This document shows, piece after piece, positions 10,820 to 21,409 of a stretch of DNA of 64,000 nt. Source of the DNA: Ectobius pallidus (lineage: Eukaryota; Arthropoda; Insecta; Blattodea; Ectobiidae); the NCBI GenBank assembly GCA_964059195.1, contig CAXKWD010000002.1, positions 152,289,042 to 152,353,041 of the forward strand, given 5' to 3'. A model generated the notes under the pieces. It had not been told where the DNA came from. It saw only the letters and a program-made list of their open reading frames with translations, and did no database searches. Each line of letters opens with the position of its first letter. Positions within the stretch are counted from its first letter, which is position 1. The translations under genes were made by a program, and so were the position numbers.

Positions 10820-11539
10820 GGAATTTTTCTCCTATAATATTCTCATGTAATGTCCAACAGAGACAATAATTTGTGGTTCATGAATGCTTATATATCTATC
10901 TTAATCTAGATGGCAATGCCAATATATATATAAATTCCCTGGCAATATTAGGATCAAAGAACAAAGAGTTTTCCGGAGATATGCTGTAATTGATCCGGGG
11001 TAAACAACTAAAACCTTAATCCAGATGGCAATACCAATACAAAACCATATGAGTCACTAATTCCCTTTGAATACTAAGAGCAAATAACTATGATTTAAAA
11101 ACAAATTAAAACAAAGTCATTTTCTCCGGGTTTCCGTGGTTTTCGGAGTATTCTGGGGATTTGCTGTAATTGATAAGGGGCAAACAACTGGACCCTTAAT
11201 CTAGATGGCAATACCAACAAAAAAATATGTGAGTCAGAAATTCCCTTTGAATAATAGGAGCAAAGAACAAAGATTTTAAAAATAAAACATAGTCATTTTC
11301 TCCGTACATACGTGGTTTTCCGGAGATATGTTGTAATTGGTAAGAGGCAAACAGCTGAAACCTTAAACTAGATGACAATACAAACAGAAAATATGTGAGT
11401 AAAAAATTCCCTGGGCATATTAGGAGCAAAGAACAAAGACAAATTAAAAGAAAGTAATTTCTCCGGATTTCCGTAGTTTTCTGGGTAAATGCTGTAATTG
11501 ATAAGGAGCAAACAACTAAATAAATGGTGCAAAAATATG

Positions 11540-12654
11540 TTGCACAAACTTTCTCGAATATACGTGTTAAAGGCTAGCACAGAAAAAAGTAAATGATAGG
11601 GACAGTTAAATTTTATTTATTACATTTTCAGAAAACTAATAAGTATCTAGAACGGAAAGCATCAGGGTCGGTCTTTATATTCAATGTTTTTACCGTGAAA
11701 TAATAACAATAACAATAAGAACAATAATAACTTGGGGTTTGCATGGTTTCCTCTATCTCAAAGGCAAAAATGCAAAATACATTGAGATATAGCCGAACAA
11801 TAGAAGCAAATGCTGCGCCTATGAGTTACTGTATTACAATGAGCCTACTGGAAAATTTGGGTGGCCACGAGGTTTGATTTGAACCCAGGACCTTTTCTGT
11901 ATTACCCTATACCACCTCGCTGTAACTAATTTTGGTGTGTTCATTACGACTGTGGTGAACTGACTATAAGTCACAACAATATCTAGATTAGGCCTATAGT
12001 ATTCTTGTTACTATGGGCAACAAAAGAATATTCATATTTTAATGAAAGTGTATGTTCTAAAATTCGCATTTGAGTCATGTTATTTCGTTTTTATCTTGGT
12101 ACCTATTAATTTTATAAAGAAATGTATTTAACAAAAATTTTTCTCTTTAATTTTCTCTACTACTTTACTGTGGTAGGTTTTCATGTATCGCCTACTGTAA
12201 TGAAGATAATCTAGAAAAATTGAATATAGATACGAGTAAAGTACCCCCTAAGTAATTTTTGCAGAGAAACGGATATAGCCATTTCATTAGTCATATATAA
12301 GAGTTTCCAATTTTAAGTTTTTATTAAAATCGTTAGAGCCAATTTTTCAAAAATCAAAATTAAAAAAAAAGTTTTCATGAAAAGTCCCCTTAATATTTCA
12401 GTTATAAAACCAAAATTCTGGGCGGTTCGATAAAATTTTGAAAAAGTCTTTAATTCAAAAAATGAAGTAAATACATTGGATCGTTTATCCGCTGTGCTTG
12501 TCCACAGACGGACGGACGGACAGACGCCATTCCAAAAACACTTTTTTCGGTTTCTAGGCATCGTGAAACATGCTTTCCCGGTGTTATCTCGATTTAGATT
12601 TTTTGTCAGGATCACAATACTTTCTCTATACTACGTATATGCAAGAAAGTAAAA
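11540..12654. mobile_element. Repeat inserted in the E1 right arm (TIR ACTTTCT..ATATACGT)
   Basis: The arm reads ...AACAACTAAA at 11519 and resumes CTTAAACTAGATGG at 12655; the material between is foreign. Short inverted ends ACTTTCTCGAATATACGT (about 11548) and ACGTATATGCAAGAAAGT (to about 12651) are visible. Interior text (TCGTTAGAGCC, GACGGACGGACAGACG, AGAGAAAGTATTGTGATCC on the complement) resembles the repeat at 24.9-25.35 kb. No protein is recognisable. A tRNA-like B-box (GGGTTCAAATC, complement) lies near 11890. Confidence 0.5.
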
Positions 12655-12911
12655 CTTAAACTAGATGGCAATACCAACAAAAAATATATGAGTCAGAAAT
12701 TCCATGGACATATTAGGAGTAAAGAACAAAGAAAAATTAAAGCAAACTCATTTTCTTCTGATTTCTGTGGTTTTCCGGGGTTTCCGGGTAAATGCTGTAA
12801 TTGATAAGGGACAAACAACTAAAAACTGAAACTAGATGGCAATACCAACAAAAAAATATGAGTCGGAAATTCCCAGGGGGGATGGGGGTATACAGTAGCC
12901 TACACTCTATA

Positions 12912-13479
12912 ATTTTTATTTACCGGTAATCATTTATTTCATTTTTACAAGCAGCACTGGAACTGCGCTGCAACTTGATCACAACTGATCCAGTGTGTAA
13001 ATTCTCGTCACCGGTCACTTTACGTACATATATTAACTACAAGCCCACAACACAGACTGGGTTCTTTCTCTTCACGTTCCTTTCACGTGCCTATATAAAT
13101 AGACCTTTATCCAATAAAATCCCTTCATTGCAAGCATGTACAAGATAAACAACCGTAATAGGTCAACATCCGAAGCATTGTTAAACGTGTTTGTTCAGTA
13201 TCAAATACGCGGCATATGAAGGAGAAATCATATTAATATGCGATTATTATCTTGTATAGGCTACAACGTAAAACAGCTGCGCATTCTGCCATATTTGACA
13301 ATGACAACTCTTCGTTGAAAACAGGCACGGTTATAGGTTGATTTGATTGTCCTGCTGCCCCCTATGATGGGCACAGGGCCTCCGGGTGAAGGTTCTGGTA
13401 CCTAGGTAATTTTGTTACTCTTATTTTCCGAGGGACAGGTGGTAAGCCCATCGCCTTACATACGCCCTCAGGAAACTAA
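12912..13479. other. No gene; possible 5' half of a repeat interrupted at 13480
   Basis: No coding similarity. The stretch from about 13340 (CCTGCTGCCCCCTATGATGG to GTAAGCCCATCGCC) looks like part of a dispersed repeat that may continue beyond the element 13480-16127, where 16128-16310 has a tRNA B-box-like GGGTTTGATCCC on the plus strand. The link is a guess from position. Confidence 0.3.
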
Positions 13480-14669
13480 GGACGGAATTCTGGAATCCTC
13501 CTTTCAAGCTCCTTCATTTAAAATGGGCCTTCAATCCTCTTTACATAGCCATTCGTACTCTGGAACCTTCCTTGTTTCGCTTTAGGAAGGATGGCTCCTT
13601 AAAGGTGAAAGGGGGCCTGTGATGTCCCTTAAGAAGCACCTTTTCTTATTCTCGAACCTCCCTGTTAGTTTAAAGGAGGAAGTAAGAGAGTTTCCTTATC
13701 TTAAATACTGAAGGAAGCCGAGTGGTCGCCTTTTTCCATCCTCTATAGTTTTCAGACGTCAGTTTTCTCACTTCTGTGATATTAGATGGTGAATTTATTG
13801 AGTTTATGCAACTTATATCAAATTTCAGATTGTACTACAGCAACGTAGGTTAACGATAATGCTACGAAATAATTATTATATTATCTAGAAGTATTAAAGA
13901 AAAATATGACTACATAGATACGACACAAACAAATTAAACTCATTATTATGGGCAAAAAAACCGTGAATTTCAAAATAACAGTCCATTGTGAGCAGAATAT
14001 CTATTAAATAAGCTCCATAAATAACTATTTTTGGAAAAGAATACCGTACTGTATGTACGGTAGTTCATTATTGTCTATTTATTAAAAAAATTAAGATTGG
14101 ATATAGTATAAAGTGATCAATGTCACGATAAATGACATTGAAGCGTGGATATAAAATACGTAAATTAGGCCCATGAACATAACTCTTACATATCCATATA
14201 ACAAAGGAAAGGAGTACTGTCTAATTAACCTTAAAGAATACAAATATATATTTTGAAAGCCAACTATTAGGCCTACAACTGTTTAATTGCACGTATGTTT
14301 GATCTCAATACTTATGACAAAACAAAGAGGAACATAATAATAATAATATAATAATGATAATAAATACAGAAATAATAGCAATAGACCTAACAATGACAAT
14401 ACCATTAAGAATAATTATAGTAGTAGTAGTCTAATAATAATGCAATATAAATATCATAATATAATAAAAATAATAATATAATAAAAATATAATATAATAC
14501 AAATTTAATAATGGGTATTTAATATAAATATAATAATATAATACAAATATAATAATAGGCCTATAATAAAAATATAATAATAGTACTAGAAATAGTATTT
14601 AGAAATCTAACAAGAAAATAGTGAAATTCATAATTATAGCACAAGAAGTAGCTTAGATTGTCATAGATA

Positions 14670-15001
14670 TACATGCAAAAAGCAAATTATATTTAAGGAC
14701 GTAAGTGTAATTGGAACTATACTATACAACAAGCTACCTGTAGAAATTAAGAATGCTGACAAGAAAAATTTCAAAACACTTCTGAAGAAATACTTCATAG
14801 AAAAATGTTTATATTCTTTAGACGAATTGTAATAACCGATTAGCACATATACATTATTATATTTTGATCAATCACACACTTTTATCCTTAGATCTAGGTT
14901 GTAGCAATATTAGGTTGTATAATATTAGCTCTTAGTCTGTAAGCTTGTCTGTAAGCTTGTATCAAGTCAATTGACAGCAAATAAATTATTATTATTATTA
15001 T
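14670..15001 (+). mobile_element. 5'-truncated LINE 3' end with (ATT)n tail
   Basis: A short coding tail is followed by about 150 bp of non-coding sequence and a terminal ATTATTATT run at 14987-15001. A microsatellite tail rather than poly(A) is typical of CR1/L2-like LINEs. Confidence 0.6.
14700..14832 (+). pseudogene. C-terminal tail of a CR1/Jockey-type reverse transcriptase
   Basis: The plus-strand reading GTILYNKLPVEIKNADKKNF then KTLLKKYFIEKCLYSLDEL and a stop matches the common C-terminus of CR1/Jockey-type RT proteins (pattern: LYNKLP..IK......FK..L...L....FYS..E). Only about 44 residues survive because the element is 5'-truncated. Confidence 0.65.
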
Positions 15002-15449
15002 TACCGGTACTAATAATAATGACAATATTAATGGAGAGTACCGGTAATAGAAGCAGCTGCAATATTATAAAATGCTAGACACATTTTTTATATCATAGAC
15101 TACATAGTCTTTATGTTCTCAATAAAATAGTACAGTATGACAATAAAAAGAGGATAGTTCCACCAAGCGGTACGCAGTTTTGTTCTGAGTAGTCCTATAG
15201 GCCTATGCACTTTTAACTTTAAAGCAAGTTTCTGTTCATGAAATAACATTTATATGCTTATGTTACCATTCTTTAGGCCTGATGTTACAGGTTAATGTAA
15301 GAAAATGCACAAGTCAATGAAAGACGATGAATTCCCAGTTTTTTTTTTTTTTTTTAAAGAAGAATATAATACTTATTCAAGCACATTGATAAAATAGAAC
15401 ACAAGAATGGAATGTGCACAATTTCACATAAATAAAAAAAAAAGTAGCT

Positions 15450-15540
15450 TTGGGGTGGATTTGAACGTAAGACCTCTCCATTACTAGACACGCACGTTAC
15501 CCCGAGACCACGAACAAACTGTGATGTTGAATCGTCCATA
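15450..15540 (-). repeat. Possible tRNA-derived SINE head
   Basis: The complement contains a B-box-like GTTCAAATCC preceded by GAGGTCTTAC and, further 5', GTGGTCTCGGGGTAACG, the spacing of a tRNA-derived promoter. I see no clear tail or target duplication. Confidence 0.35.
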
Positions 15541-16420
15541 CGGGGATTAAAGAAGGCTATCGCATCAGTGGCTCATAGAATAGAAAAAACACTTACCGTA
15601 TTTCGACGTTGGACTTTACTTCGGAGCCCTGCTATGTTACATTATGTTACATTATTGTATTATTTCATTCATTGGTACCATAATACGCTGAATATTCGAG
15701 TGATAAATTCAGATGTGTGCCTCGCTGCAGTCCCGTACAACGGAATAAAGACGCTAGTTACTACCAACCTATGCATATCTCAGAGCTTCATGTTGTTATT
15801 TATTAAGAGGTCAGGAATTACTAATCTGACATAAAATGAAGTAAACTTCAATCCTGTAATTTAATTGTCATCAATTTTCATAAAATAAATAGTCATTATA
15901 CAACAGCACTTAATGTATAATCGAACATATGGGAACATTTGTCTTCCATGCAGATGCCAACTGTCCATGGCAACTGAAGGAGGCTTTATAAGCTGTCCTT
16001 CATTAAGGACGCTATAAGAAAGAACCGAGAATTTGATTTTGCATTTGAAGAAGGTGCCTTCTTTTTACCCTCCTTTACTAAGGAAGGTTTCAGGAGGAGT
16101 TGAAGGCTTGTTCCAGAATTCCGCCCCAAGGTATTTCTTGAGCCGAGGAATATTGTACAGAGGCTCTAATTTAGGCTTGGAATTCTTTTAAGTACCGTAA
16201 ATCTACGATACCCCCCAGCTTAAAGTCCCTCCGGTGGACTCCGTGCCCAGGATATTTACGTCCTGAAAAATCCATCGACCGCGGCCGGGTTTGATCCCGC
16301 GAACGGGGATAGGTTAGGTTATATTATATTAAGGCAACTTACATATTAACGTTTGAGGACATATTTTTTTAAAGAATATTTTTATCGCGCAGGCTATGGC
16401 ATAAAATTAATATAATGTTA

Positions 16421-17216
16421 CTAGCAGGTCCCCGCGGCTTCGTCCGCGATTATTTACTCAACTGCTAGATGTTTTGTTTAAATAATTTATTTAACAGAAA
16501 ATTAATAAAAACAATATTTATTAACACTAGCATCGTTTTTACAAAAATTGCAGTAAGTACATAATTTTATTCTTAATTATACTGTTTAACGTTAAAATTA
16601 TAATTACACGAACAAAACGAATCTTATGCTGCCATATGGGCATACGAATTCGAAATGAAACGATTAAAATGAACCATAGATTCGTGAACCTTACCCAAAA
16701 TGTGCATAATCAATTTTGTTATAACGGTTGATAATTATGAAAAAATAAGTTTAAAAAAAACAGCTATGAGGTGCATTTCACAAATAAAGTTCGTCGCCCG
16801 GGGGGGGGGGGAGGGAAGACCTTCCCCCCCCCCCAAAAAAAAAACCGCCTAGTGAGTTTCGTCCAAATCATTCAATTTTCCCATTTAGGCGTGCATCCAT
16901 GATCCCCTTCTGTATAAATCAGATCTCTACGAGTCGTGAACAAATGAATCAAGATAGCAACCCAGCAAGGCCATCTTGAATTCATTTCGCAATGTTTCCC
17001 ACAACAATCGAATTGCGCATGTGTTTCTTACGGAAGGTATTTCGTTTTGATTTTGGCTCTAAAAATCAAATTTTGCAAAATCCTTTCTTGGTGTGCACTT
17101 GCATTATAAAACGAAGATACTGTGAAAATTCCAAGTCTCTACCTATTATAGACTATAGTTTAGGCTGTTTGTTGATACCCAGTCAGTAAGGACAAAGCCG
17201 CTTATATGTATGAGGA
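16421..17216 (-). mobile_element. Helitron-like element, family 1 (3' end at 16421)
   Basis: On the minus strand the sequence ends with a GC hairpin (CGCGGACGAAGCCGCGG) about 8 bases before a terminal CTAG next to T, the hallmark of Helitron 3' ends. The body (GTGAGTTTCGTCCAAATCA, CCATTTAGGC) matches the family-1 copies at 54.3, 58.9 and 62.4 kb. The distal end at about 17216 abuts the next Helitron-like element and resembles its distal end (GGACAAAGCC.CTTATAT). No Rep/helicase coding sequence is present, so it is non-autonomous. It contains a G9-C10 run near 16800. Confidence 0.6.
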
Positions 17217-17479
17217 GATATCTGAGTGGAACTAGCTTAAAAGTCCCGGCGTCGCCCTGGTTTTGAATTCTGTAATTCTAAATTATCTTATGAAGGACTT
17301 TAGATTTTCAAACTCTAGATAGGGAAAGTATAGGCTATAGAATATGAAATAAGGAAGAACGACTTATCACACTCCGTCAGAAAACGCTAGAGATAGCTTC
17401 TTATGGCTTCGTAAAGGACTTACAACTTTGCACCCCATTGCTTCTATACACCATGAGAATATTATAGGAGAAAAATTCC

Positions 17480-17551
17480 TCCGGCACTGGGACTTGAACC
17501 CAGGACCTTTGGCTATTCGCGCCAATGCTCTACCAACTGAGCTAAGCCGGA
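17480..17551 (-). tRNA. tRNA-like sequence, Phe(GAA)-like anticodon position
   Basis: 72-nt cloverleaf on the minus strand: acceptor TCCGGCT/TGCCGGA (one mismatch), D stem GCTC/GAGC, anticodon stem TTGGC/GCCAA, loop GCGAATA (C33, GAA), T stem CTGGG/CCCAG. Followed on its own strand by a T5 run. Identical to the copies at 17794 and 18361. Confidence 0.55.
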
Positions 17552-17793
17552 GCTCAATTCACAGCGCCAGATGGAACTTCTCTCCTATGACTGATTGCCC
17601 TAATGGTCTACCTCACAGACAGACAAGTTATGTCATATGCAGTACTGTGAGGCACACTAAGTAGTGATTTTTGTGACCGGGCTCCCACTGTTATTGTACA
17701 GTTAACATTCAAGACAGATATATAAGCATTCATGAGCCACAGATTATTGTCTCTGTTGGACACTACATGAGAATATTATAGGAGAAAAATTCC

Positions 17794-17865
17794 TCCGGCA
17801 CTGGGACTTGAACCCAGGACCTTTGGCTATTCGCGCCAATGCTCTACCAACTGAGCTAAGCCGGA
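17794..17865 (-). tRNA. tRNA-like sequence, Phe(GAA)-like anticodon position
   Basis: Second minus-strand copy, 314 bp after the first and identical to it over the whole 72 nt, including flanking GAGGAATTTTTCTCC on its own strand. Confidence 0.55.
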
Positions 17866-18096
17866 GCTCAATTCACAGCGCCAGATGGAACTTCTCTCCT
17901 ATGACTGATTGCCCTAATGGTCTACCTCACAGACAGACAAGTTATGTCATATGCAGTACTGTGAGGCACACTAAGTAGTGATTTTTGTGACCGGGCTCCC
18001 ACTGTTATTGTACAGTTAACATTCAAGACAGATATATAAGCATTCATGAGCCACAGATTATTGTCTCTGTTGGACACTACATGAGAATATTATTAT

Positions 18097-18118
18097 GGGT
18101 TCAAGTCCCAGTGCCGGA
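18097..18118 (+). pseudogene. 3' half of the same tRNA-like sequence
   Basis: GGGTTCAAGTCCCAGTGCCG with the closing GA remains, joined directly to ATGAGAATATTATT on its 5' side. This junction marks the inversion point of the palindrome. Confidence 0.7.
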
Positions 18119-18360
18119 GGAATTTTTCTCCTATAATATTCTCATGTAGTGTCCAACAGAGACAATAATCTGTGGCTCATGAATGCTTATATATCTGTCT
18201 TGAATGTTAACTGTACAATAACAGTGGGAGCCCGGTCACAAAAATCACTACTTAGTGTGCCTCACAGTACTGCATATGACATAACTTGTCTGTCTGTGAG
18301 GTAGACCATTAGGGCAATCAGTCATAGGAGAGAAGTTCCATCTGGCGCTGTGAATTGAGC

Positions 18361-18432
18361 TCCGGCTTAGCTCAGTTGGTAGAGCATTGGCGCGAATAGC
18401 CAAAGGTCCTGGGTTCAAGTCCCAGTGCCGGA
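18361..18432 (+). tRNA. tRNA-like sequence, Phe(GAA)-like anticodon position
   Basis: Full plus-strand copy with intact A-box and B-box, C33 in the anticodon loop, and GGAATTTTTCTCC immediately 3'. Confidence 0.55.
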
Positions 18433-19649
18433 GGAATTTTTCTCCTATAATATTCTCATGTAGTGTCCAACAGAGACAATAATCTGTGGCTCATGAATGC
18501 TTATATATCTGTCTATACACCATGCCTGGTAGGGGTCCAAATAAGAAAGGGAATTTCCGGTAACATAAAATTGTATTGTCTTTAAGGAATATTTTATTTC
18601 TCACTCTCATGTTACCTTGCAACCGTTTCGGGGCTGAAATCAGAAAGAAATTCAATACCACTTTTATACTTTCCTCCCCAAAACCTGGGACACAATAACA
18701 TACTGCACGTACAGGATTTAAAATGTTCCATCCTATTTTGTCTCCTTTTACGTGCTTTGGGCTTATGGTAAACATCCATATTTCTCAACTAAAAATACAA
18801 AGCCTACAGCTGTGAATAACGTATCAGTGGATATAATTTTTCACCAACTTCTCTGATATGGTATAACTTACTCGTTGAAAAATAAATCAGGCGGGGACAG
18901 CTGGATTAAGCTTTCCCCGCAATACGGCTTCTTATTCTACATCAAAATGTGAAGTGAGAAAATGCTCTACGTCCAGAGTAGAAAAAGTTATGTGACTGCG
19001 CCACATTGTGCATTATTTTCGTGAATTTCATTCTTCAATATTTATTTTCACCAATGAATTCTATCGATAGCTTCTCTAATTTTTCAGAGTTCCGTATCAT
19101 TTACTTCCAAAGCTACCTGTGACCACTGCCAACGATACACTGTTGTCATGTGAACTGTACATGGAATGTGATTTGGATTTGATAATTCTGTGTAAAAAAG
19201 TATTAAGTGTCCTCAAAAATATCTGATTTTGGAATTTAAAATCAATTTTTTTCAAAATCCTTTCTTATTGAGCACTTAAGTTATGAAACGAAGGTACTGT
19301 AAAAATTTCAAGTCTCTACCTATTATCGTTTAGGCTCTACGTTGATTCTCTGTCAGTCAGTCATTAAGACAGGACAAAGCCTCTTATATACAGTATATAT
19401 ATCAGGGGTGCCCTCCCCCCAAAATTCATGACTCACACCCCAAACTTCATTGCTCACCCCCCCCCCCCAACCTGATTGGCTGTCGACAAGGGCGCCCATA
19501 TGATATCTTGTAGGGGGCGATTTTTTAAATTAATTTATTTGTTGTCGCTTTAACTTCTTGCGCCACTTTGTAACATTATATTAATCGTGCAATAATATAA
19601 AAAGTGCAACAATGACGTAGCCAGAAAATAATTGTGAGGAGGGTCGAAA

Positions 19650-20375
19650 GTGCCGGGGGGGTTTGGAATACCCCCCAAAAAGTGGGTCGGGAGTCCATCC
19701 CCTGAAAATTGTTTTAAATATTGAACTAATGAAAATCACATTTTACGCTATTTTAGCACAGAAAAAATAGTTAGGGAATTTGTTTACCATACTCTGAGAC
19801 ATGCCAATGTAAATAAATCATTACCCCCTGAAAATTTTTAAATATTGAACGAATGAAAATCACATTTTACGCAATTTTAGCACTCAAAAACTAGTTGGGA
19901 AATTTGTTTGCCATACTCTAAGACATGCCAATGTAAACAAGAAAGTGTTACCTAAGTCGGGTGTCCACCCCCGGGTTTTTTTTTTTTTAATATTGAACTA
20001 ATGAAAATCACATTTTACGCTATTTTAGCACTGAAAAACTAGTTAGGAAATTTGTTTACCATACTCTAAGACATGCCAATGTAAATAAGAAATCATTACC
20101 TACATCCACCCTCGGAAAATTTGTAAATATTGAACTAATGAAAATCACATTTTACACTATTTTAGCACTCAAAAACTAGTTAGGAAATTTGTTTACCATA
20201 CTCTAAGACATGCCAATGTAAACAAGAAAATGTTACCTAAGTCGGGTGTCCACCCCCGGGAAATTTTTAAATGTTGAACTAATGAAAATCACATTTTGCG
20301 CTATTTTAGCACTGAAAAACTAGTTAGCAAATTTGTTTACTATAAGACATGGCAACTTAAACAAGAAATTGTTAC
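19650..20375. repeat. Five tandem ~125-150 bp units in element A
   Basis: Each unit has AATATTGAACTAATGAAAAT CACATTTTACGC, TATTTTAGCAC, AACTAGTTAGGAAATTTGTT and CTAAGACATGCCAATGTAAA, often followed by GTGTCCACCCC. Copies of the GAAAATCACATTTT core start near 19731, 19855, 20004, 20144 and 20286. The same array is present, inverted, in element B. Confidence 0.8.
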
Positions 20376-21019
20376 CTAAGTTATAACACCTATTACTATT
20401 TAAAAGAAAAGTTGAATAACACATGGAACAGTGGACATAATAGGCCTACTCATTATGTTATGAAAAGAAAATAACTGGTATATCATATTTGACACACCAA
20501 ACAATCTTGTTTAATTAAATAAATATTTTTTAAATACAAATATAGAATTTTAGGTTTTGACTTTTGGGGGGTCCAAACCCCTAGACCCCCCTTTCGTAAT
20601 CCACTGTGGATTCTGCTTCCATGTTGTCGATTTGGTAAAACTTCTGAAAACTTTTTTATGTCTTAACTGACTTTCAAATAATTGTCTTAAATTTTGAAAG
20701 AACACCTGACCATAATGAATAGAATGAGAAAGTGTGATGACTTCGCCGCTAATACAATGGTGGGTATAGGGAGAGCGGCGGTCCACCGAAACACTGGCAG
20801 CACCTTCGTTTGCGTTTCAACTTCTCAATGCTGCATCATGATAGTTTGGCATCTTATGATTAAACTCGCAATCTTTAATTAACCTTTGGTCCTATTTCTG
20901 TGAAATTTGTGCAGAAATAATCTGCACAACACAGTCCTTCTGATGGTTAAAACAGAGATTTAAAAAATGCGGACATAAATGTTTTTATTTCATTATATAA
21001 ACATCACCAATTACATAAA

Positions 21020-21400
21020 ATTCATGGAGGGTGAAACGGAATTTGACTATGCGACATTTTTTTTCATTTTTGTGTCCCGTAAAAACTTCAAGCGAGAAAG
21101 TTTTAGTGGAATATTTCAACTTTATTTTAAATTCAGTACCACCTTTATATCTTGAATGGTTTACGAGTAATTGAGTGGTAATTATTCCTGGCGCACAGCC
21201 GTCTGAATGATGTGGGACGATCGTGAAATGTTGAGGGTGAAGCAAATTTGACTATGCGACATTTATTACTTTATTTTTGTGTCCAGAAAGAGATCAAGCA
21301 TGTAAGGTTTAGTGAAATATTTGGATCTTATTATAAATCGAGTACCACCTATATATTTATAATGGTTAACGAGTAATAGTAATTACTCTAAAGCTAAAGC
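21020..21400. repeat. Two tandem ~210 bp units in element A
   Basis: GAGGGTGAA..., TTTGACTATGCGACATTT, TTTTTGTGTCC and TACCACCT.TATAT.T recur at about 21026-21236 and 21237-21400. Confidence 0.7.
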
Positions 21401-21409
21401 TATCAGAAT

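Larger units (their letters stand above)
10508..10899. mobile_element. Palindromic tRNA-bearing repeat with 13-bp target duplication
   Basis: Two tRNA-like sequences face outward from a centre at about 10675, each followed by GAGGAATTTTTCTCCTATAA and ATATTCTC. The unit is flanked by CTTAATCTAGATG at 10495-10507 and 10900-10912. It sits in the right arm of E1, at a point where the arm unit is otherwise continuous. The same start (AGAATATTATAGGAG) and end (GCTTATATATCT) bound the larger copy at 17456-18511. Confidence 0.8.
10420..12850 (-). repeat. Right arm of E1: about 7 inverted tandem units, interrupted twice
   Basis: Units are in reverse orientation to the left arm; their GGCAATACCAAC ends fall at about 10913, 11027, 11207, 11378, 12667 and 12838. 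The array is split by the tRNA-bearing element (10508-10899) and by a ~1.13 kb repeat (about 11520-12654). Unit variants occur in mirror order to the left arm: plain CCGG-type cores outermost, a TATACG/TACATACG variant next, and longer TTTCCGTGGTTTTC cores innermost. Confidence 0.85.
3595..12911 (+). mobile_element. Foldback-like element E1 (inverted tandem-unit arms around a coding fragment)
   Basis: Two arms made of ~160-180 bp tandem units lie in opposite orientation (4935-5500 and about 10420-12850) around a coding fragment. The outer ends read TTATAGACCATGAG on the left and, on the complement of the right, TTATAGAGTGTAGG; both then pass through a C-run and GGGAATTTCCGACTC/CAC into the first arm unit. 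The second element at 47.2-53.6 kb has the same two end types in the reverse order, which fixes the boundaries within a few bases. This design resembles Drosophila FB elements, whose long inverted repeats are also built of tandem units. No clear target duplication was found. E1 has been enlarged by insertions at 3661-4934, 5963-10114, 10508-10899 and about 11520-12654. Confidence 0.7.
13480..16127. mobile_element. 2.65 kb TIR element (ends GG..CGGAATTCTGGAA)
   Basis: The left end GGACGGAATTCTGGAATCC and the right end TTGTTCCAGAATTCCGCCCC are inverted; both are followed inward by clusters of AAGGAAGG/CCTCCTTT text (13500-13700 and 16030-16110). No transposase is visible; the interior includes a LINE 3' end and AT-rich microsatellite. 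Superfamily not determined. Confidence 0.55.
17456..18511. mobile_element. Palindromic tRNA-like array with 13-bp target duplication
   Basis: Flanked by TCTATACACCATG at 17443-17455 and 18512-18524. Inside, two head-to-tail ~314 bp units (tRNA-like on the minus strand) are followed by an inverted partial unit and an inverted full unit (tRNA-like on the plus strand), so the whole can fold on itself. Units are nearly identical. Ends match those of 10508-10899. The empty site is preserved in the paralogous repeat near 33650 (CTCTACACACCATGCC). Confidence 0.85.
17232..19395 (-). mobile_element. Helitron-like element, family 2 (3' end at 17232)
   Basis: On the minus strand it ends CCAGGGCGACGCCGGGACTT ...AAGCTAG, a hairpin followed by CTAG|T. 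The body is homologous to 33434-34700: shared blocks GGAAGAACGAC.TATCACACT, GAAAACGCTAGA.ATAGCTT, CAACCGTTTCGGGGCTGAAA. It is interrupted at 17456-18511 by the tRNA-bearing palindrome; the uninterrupted site is seen at about 33650-33665. The distal end GGACAAAGCCTCTTATATAC lies next to hAT element A. Confidence 0.6.

Noticed and set aside
13480..16127. Assignment of the GGAATTCTGGAA element to PIF/Harbinger
   Set aside because: End sequence is suggestive but no TWA duplication and no transposase motif could be shown, so it is left unassigned.
17480..18432. A genuine cluster of tRNA-Phe genes
   Set aside because: C33 in the anticodon loop, acceptor mismatch, palindromic arrangement and 13-bp target duplications favour a mobile repeat with tRNA-like heads, though pol III activity remains possible.
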